From positions 372,001 to 436,000 of the forward strand of contig CAWBXV010000010.1 in NCBI GenBank assembly GCA_963792875.1: 64,000 nucleotides of DNA, written 5' to 3'. Both the position numbers and the translations under genes were made by a program. The stretch is from JAHEGP01 sp963792875 (GTDB lineage Bacteria > Pseudomonadota > Gammaproteobacteria > Pseudomonadales > JAHEGP01). The notes below the pieces were generated by a model. It was not told where the DNA came from and made no database searches. It saw nothing but the letters and a program-made list of their open reading frames with translations. Shown here piece after piece: positions 27,539 through 35,533 of this stretch. Each line of letters begins with the position of its first letter. Position 1 is the first letter of the stretch.

Positions 27539-28138
27539 ATGATGCCTGCCCACGCCTCCAAGCGCCCCCTCCGATCACCCTCCCGCCGCCCCCTCGGTCC
27601 GGCCCTGGCCGCGGCTATCGCCCTGAGCGGGCTGCTGGCCGCTGCGCTGGCGCCCGGCGCCGGGGCCGGCCTGGTGCCCCAGGACAGCGCGGCGCGCATC
27701 GAGCTGCTGTACTGGGACTCGATCAAGCACAGCAGCCAGCCGCAGGACTACCAGGCCTACCTCGAAACCTACCCGCAGGGAAAGTTCGCGGCGCTCGCCA
27801 AACGCCGCGCCGCTTACCTGGCCCAGCCGGCCGCCGCCGGCCCGGCGCCGGATCCCGGGCCGGGCCAGGCGGCCGACACGCCAACCGCGCCGACAGCAGC
27901 CACGCCGCTCCCGCCCGGCGCGGATCCCGGCGCCCGCTACGAGCTGGTGATGACGGCCAATCTGCGCCAGCAGCCCTATACGTCCGCCGACATCGTCACC
28001 GTGCTGCGCGAGGGAAACCCCATCAACGTCACCGGCCGCGCCCCGGGCCGCAACTGGTATCAGATCACCCTCGACGACGGTCGCGTCGGTTATGTCCACG
28101 CGACCCTGGTGCGCCCGGCCGCGCCGGCGAACCGCTGA
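27539..28138 (+). CDS. exported bacterial SH3-domain protein
   Basis: A 199-residue protein. A long signal/anchor region (1-44) is followed by a short helical module RIELLYWDSIKHSSQPQDYQ continuing to YPQGKFAALAKRR, which is widespread in envelope and caspase-like proteins. A Pro/Ala-rich linker then leads to a C-terminal SH3b domain (about 140-193) with ANLRQQPYTSADIVTVLREG and WYQITLDDGRVGYVHATLV. SH3b domains commonly bind peptidoglycan or other envelope ligands. The gene is convergent with the pseudokinase gene, whose product begins with a kinase fold often seen with such domains; the stop codons are 9 bases apart. Confidence 0.8.
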   Translation: MMPAHASKRPLRSPSRRPLGPALAAAIALSGLLAAALAPGAGAGLVPQDSAARIELLYWDSIKHSSQPQDYQAYLETYPQGKFAALAKRRAAYLAQPAAAGPAPDPGPGQAADTPTAPTAATPLPPGADPGARYELVMTANLRQQPYTSADIVTVLREGNPINVTGRAPGRNWYQITLDDGRVGYVHATLVRPAAPANR

Positions 28139-28147
28139 GTCGAGCCA

Positions 28148-30133
28148 TCAGCGCCGCCGGGTCACCTCGATCGTCACCAGGCTGACGTCGATGCTCGCGC
28201 CGCGGGCGGCCTGCAGAGCCTGCAGCGCGTCCCGCACCGCGCGCAGGTAGTCCGCGGCCGGTTCGATTTCCGGGCGCTCCCGCGTGAACAGCGGCTGCGA
28301 GGCCTGCGCCATCACCAGCAGTTCGCGGCCGAGCGGCGGCGCGGCGCGCCACTGGGCCAGCTCACCGATGGTCGCGGTGGCCCGCGCCAGCATGCGGTTC
28401 TCGGCGAAGCGCGGCCCCGGCACCATGTGCACCACCTTGCCGTCGAGCGTGAAGTAGTCGAGGTAGAGGTAGGCATCGAAGGCCGGCGCCACCACCGCCA
28501 CCACCAGCGGGTCGCCCTCGCGCAAGCGCTGGCCCGCCACCGGCGCCCGGAGCTGGGCGGCATCGGCCCGACCCTGGCTGGCGAGCCAGGGCGCGCGATA
28601 GACCTCGAGCACCTCGCACAGCGAGGGCGGAACCGGGCTGACGCGCTCCTCGAGCAGACCCCTTGCCGCAGCGGGCACACCGGCGGTGGCTGCAGCCAGC
28701 GCCGCCTCGGAGCCGTAGCCCAGCAGCTGCCAGCGCTCCCCGAGCTGCTGCGCCCGGGCGAGCAGGCACGGCTGACCCTCAGGCAGCGCGCGCCACTGCG
28801 CCGCGGTCAACGGCGACCCGGCACCCTCGGCCCCGGCCGGCGGCGCGGCGACGGTTTGACTGCTCCCGCTCTCGTCGCGCGCCGCCGCCAGCCACCAGCC
28901 CAGCAGCAGGGCCACGCCCAGCGCCGCACCCAGCGCCGCCAGCGTCAGGCCCACCAGCCGGGGGCGCTGCAGCCAGCGGCGCCCTGCCGCTGCAGCCGTC
29001 ACGCGCGCCCGGCCGGCGCGGGCCATGGCGGCCGGCAGTGCCACTCCCGGCGGCAGAGTGTCCCGCGGCGCGGCGACGGGCGGCACAGCGACGGGCGGAG
29101 CGGCGACCGGCTTGCGCCTGCCCGGCGCCGACGCCGGGGCCCGCGGCGCCGGCGCTTCCGGCAGGCGCTGCTCCCAGGCGAGCGGCCCCGCGCTGGCCTG
29201 CCGCCGCGCGGCAGGACCGGCATCGACCCGCAGCGGCGCCCGCCAGGCGGCGACCGACTGCGGTCGGTACTCGGGCAGAAACGCCAGCGCGCTGTCGATG
29301 GCGCCGAGCAGTGCCGGCGCATACCGCTCCCGCCCCAGCTCAGCCGCGGTGGCCTGCGTCGCGAATCGGCCGGTCAGCATGGCGTTCGCCCTGCTCACCG
29401 CATCCAACGGCGCTATCCCCGTCACGGCGCGATAGCAGCAGGCGCCCAGCGCATAGATGTCCGTCCAGGGGCCACGGCGATCGTCGGCATGAGTCAGCGC
29501 ATAGGACTCCAGCGGGGCATAGGGCGGAGCGACCAGGGCGGCCAGCGCGCGGCACTCGATGGCCAGCGCCCGGCGCGCGCCACCGAAGCCCAGCAGCACG
29601 GGACTGCCATCGGCGCGCAGGTAGATATGATCGGGCGTGATGGCGTCATGCAGCAGACCGGCACCGTGCAGCGCCTCGAGCGCGTCCATCAGCGCCAGCA
29701 GCATCCGCAGCAGCGCCGGTTGTTCCAGCCGGTCACCGCCTTCGACGACGGCACGCAGGCTCACGCCGTCCACATACTCGCTGACGGCGTAGCCCGTCTG
29801 CGCCGCCTCGAAGCTGCCAAGGACGCGGACGATGCCGGGGCACTGCAGGCGGCCCAGCGCCTGCGCCTCGCCGAGGAAGCGCTCGAGCCCCCAGCGGAAC
29901 AGGCCGGCGTCCGGCCCTGCCGACGACCCTGCCAGCGGCCGGACATCGCCGCCCTCGCCACGCCGGGCAAGATTCGGCGGCAGATACTCCTGCACTACCA
30001 CCTGCCGGCCGTGGTCGAGCGCCCTGGCCCGATAGCTGATCCCGAGCACCCCCCGACCCAGCACGGTGTCGATCTCGTAGCCTTCGAGCCGGCTACCGGC
30101 CGGCAGGACATCGCTGGGGTTGGACTGGTTCAA
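28148..30133 (-). CDS. membrane pseudokinase (PknB-like fold lacking catalytic residues) with DUF4384-like C-terminal domain
   Basis: A 661-residue protein. Residues 19-300 align with bacterial Ser/Thr kinases: glycine loop GRGVLG is kept, but the VAIK lysine is Gln48 (VVVQEYLP), HRDIKPDN reads HDAITPDH (162-169), DFG reads GFG (182-184) and APE reads APL. Metal- and phosphate-transfer residues are thus all lost, while structural landmarks such as GPWTDIYALG remain. A Pro/Ala-rich linker and one transmembrane helix (about 393-416) lead to a periplasmic part (420-661) whose last 150 residues look like DUF4384. It starts 27 bases after atpG on the same strand, so it may be co-transcribed with the N-ATPase. 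A scaffold or sensor role is inferred. Confidence 0.85.
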   Translation of the reverse strand: MNQSNPSDVLPAGSRLEGYEIDTVLGRGVLGISYRARALDHGRQVVVQEYLPPNLARRGEGGDVRPLAGSSAGPDAGLFRWGLERFLGEAQALGRLQCPGIVRVLGSFEAAQTGYAVSEYVDGVSLRAVVEGGDRLEQPALLRMLLALMDALEALHGAGLLHDAITPDHIYLRADGSPVLLGFGGARRALAIECRALAALVAPPYAPLESYALTHADDRRGPWTDIYALGACCYRAVTGIAPLDAVSRANAMLTGRFATQATAAELGRERYAPALLGAIDSALAFLPEYRPQSVAAWRAPLRVDAGPAARRQASAGPLAWEQRLPEAPAPRAPASAPGRRKPVAAPPVAVPPVAAPRDTLPPGVALPAAMARAGRARVTAAAAGRRWLQRPRLVGLTLAALGAALGVALLLGWWLAAARDESGSSQTVAAPPAGAEGAGSPLTAAQWRALPEGQPCLLARAQQLGERWQLLGYGSEAALAAATAGVPAAARGLLEERVSPVPPSLCEVLEVYRAPWLASQGRADAAQLRAPVAGQRLREGDPLVVAVVAPAFDAYLYLDYFTLDGKVVHMVPGPRFAENRMLARATATIGELAQWRAAPPLGRELLVMAQASQPLFTRERPEIEPAADYLRAVRDALQALQAARGASIDVSLVTIEVTRRR

Positions 30134-30160
30134 GGCGCTCCTCCTGTCATGGTGCTGCCA

Positions 30161-31051
30161 TCATCGCGTCGGTTTCCCCTTGCGCAGCGCCTCGAAGCCG
30201 GACACGACGTCGAACAGCTCCTCGTCGATGCCGCTCTGACGCAGGCGCTGAAAACTCGTGTGCATGTCAACCAGCAGTTCCTCGATGTTCTTCTCCGCGC
30301 GCTGCATCGCCGCGAGACGGCTGGCATTTTCGCTCGCCAGCGATTCGGCGCAGACGCGGAACAGTGACACAAAGAGATATTCGCGCACGAATGCCAGCAG
30401 CGTGCCCTCGGCGTCGCCGATCGCCTCGGGGAGATTGTTGCCCGGCCACGGCAGCGCCACGATCTCGCGCCGCCAGTCGTCGTCCAGGGGCAGCAGCCGC
30501 TGACAGGCGGGGGCGTATAGCGCTGCGGCGCAGGGCTGCTGGTGAAAGAGATAGACCCGGCCCAGCTGGCCGCTCTCGCGGCGCGCCTCGATGGCCACCA
30601 GTATCTCCCCCAGGAGGGGCGTGATGGCACTGATCGAACTGGGCAGCGCGAAGCTCCGCTCGGGCGCGAGGCCCGCCTCCTCGAGGCGCGAGCGGACGCG
30701 CTCGCCGACCGCCCACAGCCGCTTGTTGCCGGCGACATCCGCGAGCGTGGCGACGGCAAAATCCGCCATGGTCTCATTGAACTGGCCCACCAGGCCCTGG
30801 TCGGAGCCGAACACGATGGCGGCGACAGCGCCGGGGTCCTGGCGCTGCCCGCCGACGGCGGCCGCGGCCGCCTGCCGCAGACACACCCGCAGGCCGAGCT
30901 GGACGGCGCGGTAGTAATCGCTCAAGGCGACCACGGCGCGCTCGTACTGGGTGATATTGGCGGCCGCCATCGCCTTCATGGTGCGCACCACCGCCTGCAG
31001 ATCGGTGGCGCTGCCGATCTTGCGCTGCAGACTCGCCAGGGTATCGCTCAT
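30161..31051 (-). CDS. atpG: N-type ATP synthase gamma subunit
   Basis: A 296-residue central-stalk subunit. The N-terminal helix (TLASLQRKIGSATDLQAVVR, then TMKAMAA) and the C-terminal helix form the coiled coil turning in the alpha-beta hexamer; the middle is the Rossmann-like foot. It is the last F-type gene of the operon, as is usual for N-ATPases (order D-C-Q-R-B-E-F-A-G). Its start overlaps the atpA stop by four bases (ATGA), which implies translational coupling. The sequence is divergent from housekeeping gamma subunits, as expected for this branch. Confidence 0.9.
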   Translation of the reverse strand: MSDTLASLQRKIGSATDLQAVVRTMKAMAAANITQYERAVVALSDYYRAVQLGLRVCLRQAAAAAVGGQRQDPGAVAAIVFGSDQGLVGQFNETMADFAVATLADVAGNKRLWAVGERVRSRLEEAGLAPERSFALPSSISAITPLLGEILVAIEARRESGQLGRVYLFHQQPCAAALYAPACQRLLPLDDDWRREIVALPWPGNNLPEAIGDAEGTLLAFVREYLFVSLFRVCAESLASENASRLAAMQRAEKNIEELLVDMHTSFQRLRQSGIDEELFDVVSGFEALRKGKPTR

Positions 31052-32604
31052 GGCTGCGGCGCGGCCGCCGCGGCGAGTTCGGCGCGGCCATCGGCAAGCG
31101 CCTGGGCGGCGATGGCGACGATGGCGGCGCGATCCTGCTCGGACAGCTTCTCGTTGGCGCTGAACCGCGCCGCCACCTCAGCGGGCAGGCGCCGGGCCGC
31201 CTCGCGCACCAGCCGTTCGGCGTCCGCCATGCGCTTGAGCGGCACCGCCTCGAAGAGCCCCGCGCTCAGCGCCAGCAGCACGGCGATCTGAGCGGCCACC
31301 GCCACCGGTGCAGACTCCGGCTGTTTGAGGCATTCGCGAATGCGCCGCCCGTGTTCGATGATGCGCCGCGAATGGTCGTCCAGCCTCGCGCCGAAGCGGG
31401 CAAAGGTCTCCAGCTCCTCAAACTGCGCGTAGGCGAGCTTGAGATCGCCGGCGACGGCGCGGTAGGCCGCGTTCTGCGCCTTGCCGCCGACGCGCGACAC
31501 CGATCGGCCGACGTCCACCGCCGGCAGCAGGCCCAGCTCGAACAGCGCGGGCGACAGGTAGATCTGGCCGTCGGTGATGGAGATCAGGTTGGTGGGAATG
31601 TACGCGGAGATGTTCTGCGCCTCGGTCTCGATGATGGGCAGGGCCGTCAGCGAGCCGCCGCCGCGCTGCGGGTGCAGCTGGGTGGCGCGCTCCAGCAGGC
31701 GCGAGTGGATGTAGAAGATATCGCCGGGAAACGCTTCGCGCCCCGGCGGCCGCCGCAGCAGCAGGCACAGCTCGCGGTAGGAGCGGGCGTGCTGGGTCAG
31801 ATCGTCGTACACGATCAGCACGTCGCGCCCCGCCTCCATGAAATACTCGGCGATACTGGTGGCGGCATACGGGGCGACGTAGGCCAGGCCGGGCGCATCG
31901 CTGCCCTGGGTGACGACGACGACGGTATAGTCCAGCGCGCCCTGCTGCCGCAGCATGGCCACCGACTTCGCCACGGCGGAGGCGCGCTGGCCGATGGCGC
32001 AATAGACGCACACGACGTCCTGGTCGCGCTGATTGATGATGGTGTCGATGGCGACGGCGGTCTTGCCGGTCTGGCGATCACCCAGTATCAACTCGCGCTG
32101 CCCGCGCCCGATGGGGATCAGCGCATCGATCGCCTTGATCCCCGTCTGCAGCGGCACCGACACCGGCGCCCGGTCCATGATCGACGCCGCCGGGCGCTCG
32201 ACGGGCAGGCGCCCGCTGGCGGCGACGGGCCCCCTGCCGTCGAGCGGCTGACCGAGCGGGTCGATCACGCGCCCCAGCAGCGCCTCACCCACGGCCACAT
32301 CCATGACCCGGCCGGTGCGCACGACTTCGTCGCCGGCCTGCAGCCGCCCGTAGTCGCCAAGCAGCACCACGCCGACCTCGTCCTCATCGATATTGAAGGC
32401 GATGCCGAACACGGCGCCGGGGAAAGCGACCAGCTCGTCGGCACCGACCCCGGGCAGACCGCTGACGCGGGCGATGCCGGTGGACACGCTGATCACCGTG
32501 CCGATCTCGCGGGGGGCGAGCGGCAGGCGGAAGCGCTGCCGCCCCTCGCGCAGGCCGGCAAAGGTGTGCTCGATGACGCCTGACAGCGTGTCCGGCGCGT
32601 CCAT
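31048..32604 (-). CDS. atpA: N-type ATP synthase alpha subunit
   Basis: A 518-residue regulatory/non-catalytic nucleotide-binding subunit. The P-loop is GDRQTGKTAVAID, and the C-terminal catalytic-interface motif is VSRVGGKAQN, with its Arg serving as the arginine finger to the beta active site. The N-terminal beta barrel and C-terminal helices are complete. The start at 32604 overlaps the atpF stop by one base (TGATG). A longer in-frame extension would run back through atpF in a wrong frame and is rejected. It differs from canonical alpha subunits by the short N-terminus, which normally binds delta; a separate delta is missing here. Confidence 0.95.
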   Translation of the reverse strand: MDAPDTLSGVIEHTFAGLREGRQRFRLPLAPREIGTVISVSTGIARVSGLPGVGADELVAFPGAVFGIAFNIDEDEVGVVLLGDYGRLQAGDEVVRTGRVMDVAVGEALLGRVIDPLGQPLDGRGPVAASGRLPVERPAASIMDRAPVSVPLQTGIKAIDALIPIGRGQRELILGDRQTGKTAVAIDTIINQRDQDVVCVYCAIGQRASAVAKSVAMLRQQGALDYTVVVVTQGSDAPGLAYVAPYAATSIAEYFMEAGRDVLIVYDDLTQHARSYRELCLLLRRPPGREAFPGDIFYIHSRLLERATQLHPQRGGGSLTALPIIETEAQNISAYIPTNLISITDGQIYLSPALFELGLLPAVDVGRSVSRVGGKAQNAAYRAVAGDLKLAYAQFEELETFARFGARLDDHSRRIIEHGRRIRECLKQPESAPVAVAAQIAVLLALSAGLFEAVPLKRMADAERLVREAARRLPAEVAARFSANEKLSEQDRAAIVAIAAQALADGRAELAAAAAPQP

Positions 32605-33437
32605 CAGCCGACCCCTGGCCCTGCCGGCTGCGGGGGCACGGGCGGCGCCGGCGCCTGCGTGCCGGCGGCCAGCGACTCCCCGAGCAACGCCGCCACGCTG
32701 CTCTCCAGCGCCGCCAGATAGTCCGCGACGCTCCAGGCCAGCTTGTGCCCGCCGCAGCGCAGCTCGATGCCGCTGATGAGCGCCGGGTCGGTCTCGAAGC
32801 GGACCCCGAGGCCGCCGGCGCCGCCGTTGCAGATGTCGTTGAGCAGCTGCTCGATGGCCGCCCGGCGCGCCGCGGGCAGCTCGAAGGCGCTGCGCACCAG
32901 CACCGCTGCGGCGGCCGCGTGCAGCGGGCCGGACAGCAGCGCTCTGGTCGGCGCGTCCAGCGTCTGCAGGCGCCGCAGGAAGACCTCGGTCATGCGCTCC
33001 TCCAGGCTCATGCCGGCGAGGTCGCGCAGCGTCTTGCCGGCGATGGCGAAGACCTCCTCGCGGGTGCGCCGGGTGAGCTCGCTGTGCAGGAGCTGCTGGT
33101 CCCGCTGCAGGGCCTCCCAGCGCTTGGTGCTGAGGGCGTCGGCGGCCTGCCGCGCATCGTCGAACAGGCGCTGGCGCTGGGCTTTGGCGTCTTCCGCCAC
33201 CTGGCGCGTACTGGCGGCGCGCAAGCGGTCGAACTCGGCATTTTTCTGCGCGAAGGCGTCGCGCTCGCGCTCCGCCTCGGCCTTGGCCGCATCGGCCTGG
33301 GCCAGCTCGCCGGCGATGCGCTGCTCCCTGGCGTCGATCGCGTCGAGGATGGGGCGGTACAGAAAGCGCTTCAGCAGCGCCACCAGGATAAGAAAATTGA
33401 GCACCTGCGCGCCCACGGTAAACCAATCGATGAGCAT
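32604..33437 (-). CDS. atpF: N-type ATP synthase b subunit with delta-like C-terminal extension
   Basis: A 277-residue peripheral-stalk subunit, longer than the usual b of about 156-160. A transmembrane helix at 6-22 is followed by a long charged coiled coil (about 35-140) and then a region resembling the delta subunit: TEVFLRRLQTLD and LISGIELRCGGHKLAWSVADYL. No separate atpH exists in the operon, so this extension presumably takes over the delta role, a known feature of N-ATPases. It lies 3 bases after atpE. The C-terminal tail is Pro-rich. Confidence 0.92.
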   Translation of the reverse strand: MLIDWFTVGAQVLNFLILVALLKRFLYRPILDAIDAREQRIAGELAQADAAKAEAERERDAFAQKNAEFDRLRAASTRQVAEDAKAQRQRLFDDARQAADALSTKRWEALQRDQQLLHSELTRRTREEVFAIAGKTLRDLAGMSLEERMTEVFLRRLQTLDAPTRALLSGPLHAAAAAVLVRSAFELPAARRAAIEQLLNDICNGGAGGLGVRFETDPALISGIELRCGGHKLAWSVADYLAALESSVAALLGESLAAGTQAPAPPVPPQPAGPGVG

Positions 33438-33440
33438 GAC

Positions 33441-33722
33441 TCAGCGGCCCGCGGCGGGCGCGATAGCGAAGCTCCAGAACGGGTTGGCAAAAATGAGGAT
33501 CATCGACACCACAAAGCAGTAGATGGCGGTCGATTCGATCATGGCCAGGCCCACGAACAGGGTGCGGGTGATGGTCGAGGCGGCGTCGGGCTGCTGCGCC
33601 AGCGCCGTGACCGCCGTCGCCACCGCCCTGCCTTCGGCCAGCGCCGGCCCCATGGTGCCGAAGCCGGTGGTGATACCCGCGATGACAATGGATGCCACCG
33701 CGATGATTGTCATGCTATCCAT
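33441..33722 (-). CDS. atpE: N-type ATP synthase c subunit (double-carboxylate ring protein)
   Basis: A 93-residue two-helix proteolipid. The ion-binding glutamate of helix 2 is Glu63 in MIESTAIY, with the Ser-Thr pair typical of sodium-type sites. Counting back from the loop QQPD, Glu30 (GPALAEGRAV) takes the place of Gln32 of the Ilyobacter sodium ring, giving two carboxylates per site. This is the N-ATPase pattern. Such rings were proposed to move Na+, while one studied N-type ring behaved as proton-binding, so the coupling ion is open. The start at 33722 has GGAGAAG just upstream. Confidence 0.93.
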   Translation of the reverse strand: MDSMTIIAVASIVIAGITTGFGTMGPALAEGRAVATAVTALAQQPDAASTITRTLFVGLAMIESTAIYCFVVSMILIFANPFWSFAIAPAAGR

Positions 33723-33760
33723 CACACTTCTCCGCTGATTGAGGATTGAACCCGGGCTGT

Positions 33761-34462
33761 TCATTCATCGGCGACCGTCGTTGCCGCTGGCACGTCCCGG
33801 TGCACGGTGGTGGCGGAGGCGATGTAGACCGCCGCCAGTATAAAGAAGATGTAGGCCTGCACCATACCGGTCAGCAGCCCCAGCAGCGTCATCACGATGG
33901 GAAAGACGAAGGGCGTCACGGCCAGCAGAATGGCGACGATCATCGCGCCGCTCATCATATTGCCGAACAGGCGCACCGCCAGCGCCAGGGTGCGGGAAAT
34001 CTCGCTGATGATGTTGAAGGGCAGCATGATGACCGTCGGCTTCATGTAGGATTTGAGATAGCCCCACACGCCCTGATCCTGGATGCCATACATCGGCACC
34101 GCCACGAAGACGCACAGCGCCAGCGCCACGGTGGTCGAGAGCGACCCGGTCGGCGGCTCGTAGCCGGGGATGATCGTGCCCAGGCTGGCCGCCGCGACGA
34201 ACAGGAACAGCGTGCCGAGAAAGGGCAGGTACTTGCGGGCATGGCGCAGGCCGATGTCCTCGATCTGCCGCTCGATAGCCGTGACGATGATCTCCAGCAG
34301 GTTCTGCCAGCGCGAGCGCCGCAGGCCCCTGGAGAGCCTGCGGGTGATGAGTCTGGAGCCCACCACCAGCAGCAGCATCAGCGCCCAGCTGAACACGATG
34401 GTGGCGTTGAGCTTGAACAGCCCGTATTGCCAGAAGATCAACTCGTCGGGGCTAAGGCGCAC
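33761..34462 (-). CDS. atpB: N-type ATP synthase a subunit
   Basis: A 233-residue membrane stator subunit that carries ions to and from the c ring. Five to six helices are visible. The essential arginine lies in RTLALAVRLFGNMMSGAM. The likely start is GTG at 34462 (VRLSPDELIFWQ), which agrees with the N-terminus of relatives; it overlaps the end of atpR by 11 bases. A longer ATG-initiated frame begins inside atpR and has an implausible Arg/Ser-rich leader. It lies 38 bases before atpE. Confidence 0.93.
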   Translation of the reverse strand: MRLSPDELIFWQYGLFKLNATIVFSWALMLLLVVGSRLITRRLSRGLRRSRWQNLLEIIVTAIERQIEDIGLRHARKYLPFLGTLFLFVAAASLGTIIPGYEPPTGSLSTTVALALCVFVAVPMYGIQDQGVWGYLKSYMKPTVIMLPFNIISEISRTLALAVRLFGNMMSGAMIVAILLAVTPFVFPIVMTLLGLLTGMVQAYIFFILAAVYIASATTVHRDVPAATTVADE

Positions 34463-34790
34463 GGCTGGACTGGACCTGCTCCGGTGGGCGCTGCGGCGCG
34501 GACGGACCGAGCAGCCAGGTCGCCGCCAGCCGCGCCAGGAAAAAACCGAGCACGCAGGCCAGCAGCCGCCGCCAGTCACCGCCGGCGACCAGATAGAAGC
34601 CGGCCAGGGTGATGCCCATGCGCAGCAGCAGCCCGCCGCCGAACCACAGCACCGGGTGCCGGGAGGTGACGCCCCGGCGTATCGTCAACCAGAGGCCCCC
34701 GAAAAAGGCAGCACCCAGAACCGCGCCGGCCAGCACCGCCAGCGCGAGGGCCAGCGCCGACACCGGGACCGCGAGCGCCGCGTCACTCAT
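34452..34790 (-). CDS. atpR: N-ATPase accessory membrane protein AtpR
   Basis: A 112-residue hydrophobic protein with three predicted transmembrane helices, diagnostic for N-type ATPase operons. The second helix contains a conserved-type Arg in LWFGGGLLLRMGITLAGFYLV. In the family AtpR is thought to help assembly, perhaps by interacting with the c-subunit glutamates. It overlaps the atpQ stop by 8 bases and the atpB start by 11 bases. The function rests on gene order and membrane topology. Confidence 0.85.
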   Translation of the reverse strand: MSDAALAVPVSALALALAVLAGAVLGAAFFGGLWLTIRRGVTSRHPVLWFGGGLLLRMGITLAGFYLVAGGDWRRLLACVLGFFLARLAATWLLGPSAPQRPPEQVQSSRAP

Positions 34791-35127
34791 CGCCGTGTTC
34801 CCGCTCTTCGCGCATGGCCTTGTCCTCCTTGGCGATCCAGTGCCAGGCGTTGAAACACCCCAGGGTCAGCCCCGCCACGATGAGCGCCAGCGTCCAGGAG
34901 TGGCCGCCGGCGTGGTGTTTATCCAGCCACAGCCCAAGCGCCGCGCCCAGCAGGGTCGGCACCGCCACCGACCAGCCAACCAGTCCCATCATGCCCAGGC
35001 CGAACCACACCCCCGGGGTGGCATTGCGCCGCGCCGCGAGCTTGCGCGCCGCCTTGGCGCTGACCGCCCGCGCCAGCTCCGGGGCCTCCTTGTTGGCGCT
35101 GCCTTTGTCGTTATCGTTGTCGTACAC
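34783..35127 (-). CDS. atpQ: AtpI-like accessory protein AtpQ
   Basis: A 114-residue protein with a charged N-terminus, two transmembrane helices (VWFGLGMMGLVGWSVAVPTL and WTLALIVAGLTLGCFNAWHW) and a short acidic tail. It is of the AtpI type, which assists c-ring assembly or Mg2+ uptake in F-type systems; in N-ATPase operons the gene is called atpQ. It follows atpC by 16 bases and overlaps atpR. The sequence is weakly conserved, so identification relies mainly on position and topology. Confidence 0.85.
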   Translation of the reverse strand: MYDNDNDKGSANKEAPELARAVSAKAARKLAARRNATPGVWFGLGMMGLVGWSVAVPTLLGAALGLWLDKHHAGGHSWTLALIVAGLTLGCFNAWHWIAKEDKAMREEREHGDE

Positions 35128-35143
35128 GGGGTCTCACGCTCTG

Positions 35144-35533
35144 TCAGTCGCGCCGAAAGCGCGCGATGCGCCGCAGAAAGCCGTACTCCAGCTTCACCAT
35201 GACCGAGCGCAGGCTCTGCTCCTGGGCGTCCAGGGTCAGGAATTCCTGCTCCACCAGCTGGTGCAGTCTGCCAAGGTCCGTCCCACTGACCGCACGGCGC
35301 ACCGACACGACGACCTCGGCGCCGGTCTTGACCAGTACCCCCTCGTCGACCGCCACGAAGACTTCGCCGTCATCCGCCGTCTCGTAGGTCAGTATGCCCG
35401 GTACCAGCGCCGCCACGCAATCGAGCCGGTGCGGCAGGATGCCGAACGAGCCCGCGTGGGTCTCCGCGACGATGCGCAGCACCCCGGCCTGCTCGAGGAA
35501 CGTCTGGAAGGGCAGCAGCAGTTTAAGGTTCAT
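35144..35533 (-). CDS. atpC: N-type ATP synthase epsilon subunit
   Basis: A 129-residue subunit with an N-terminal beta sandwich (FGILPHRLDCVAALVPGILT) and a short C-terminal helical part. In F-type enzymes it couples the rotor to the ring and inhibits hydrolysis. It overlaps the atpD stop by four bases (ATGA), so the two are probably coupled. The placement of beta-epsilon at the head of the operon is typical for N-ATPases and differs from the housekeeping atpIBEFHAGDC order. Confidence 0.92.
   Translation of the reverse strand: MNLKLLLPFQTFLEQAGVLRIVAETHAGSFGILPHRLDCVAALVPGILTYETADDGEVFVAVDEGVLVKTGAEVVVSVRRAVSGTDLGRLHQLVEQEFLTLDAQEQSLRSVMVKLEYGFLRRIARFRRD

Noticed and set aside
32605..33426. 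Long N-terminal extension of the ATP synthase alpha frame
   Set aside because: It is the atpF coding region read in another frame; the TGATG overlap and family length place the alpha start at 32604.
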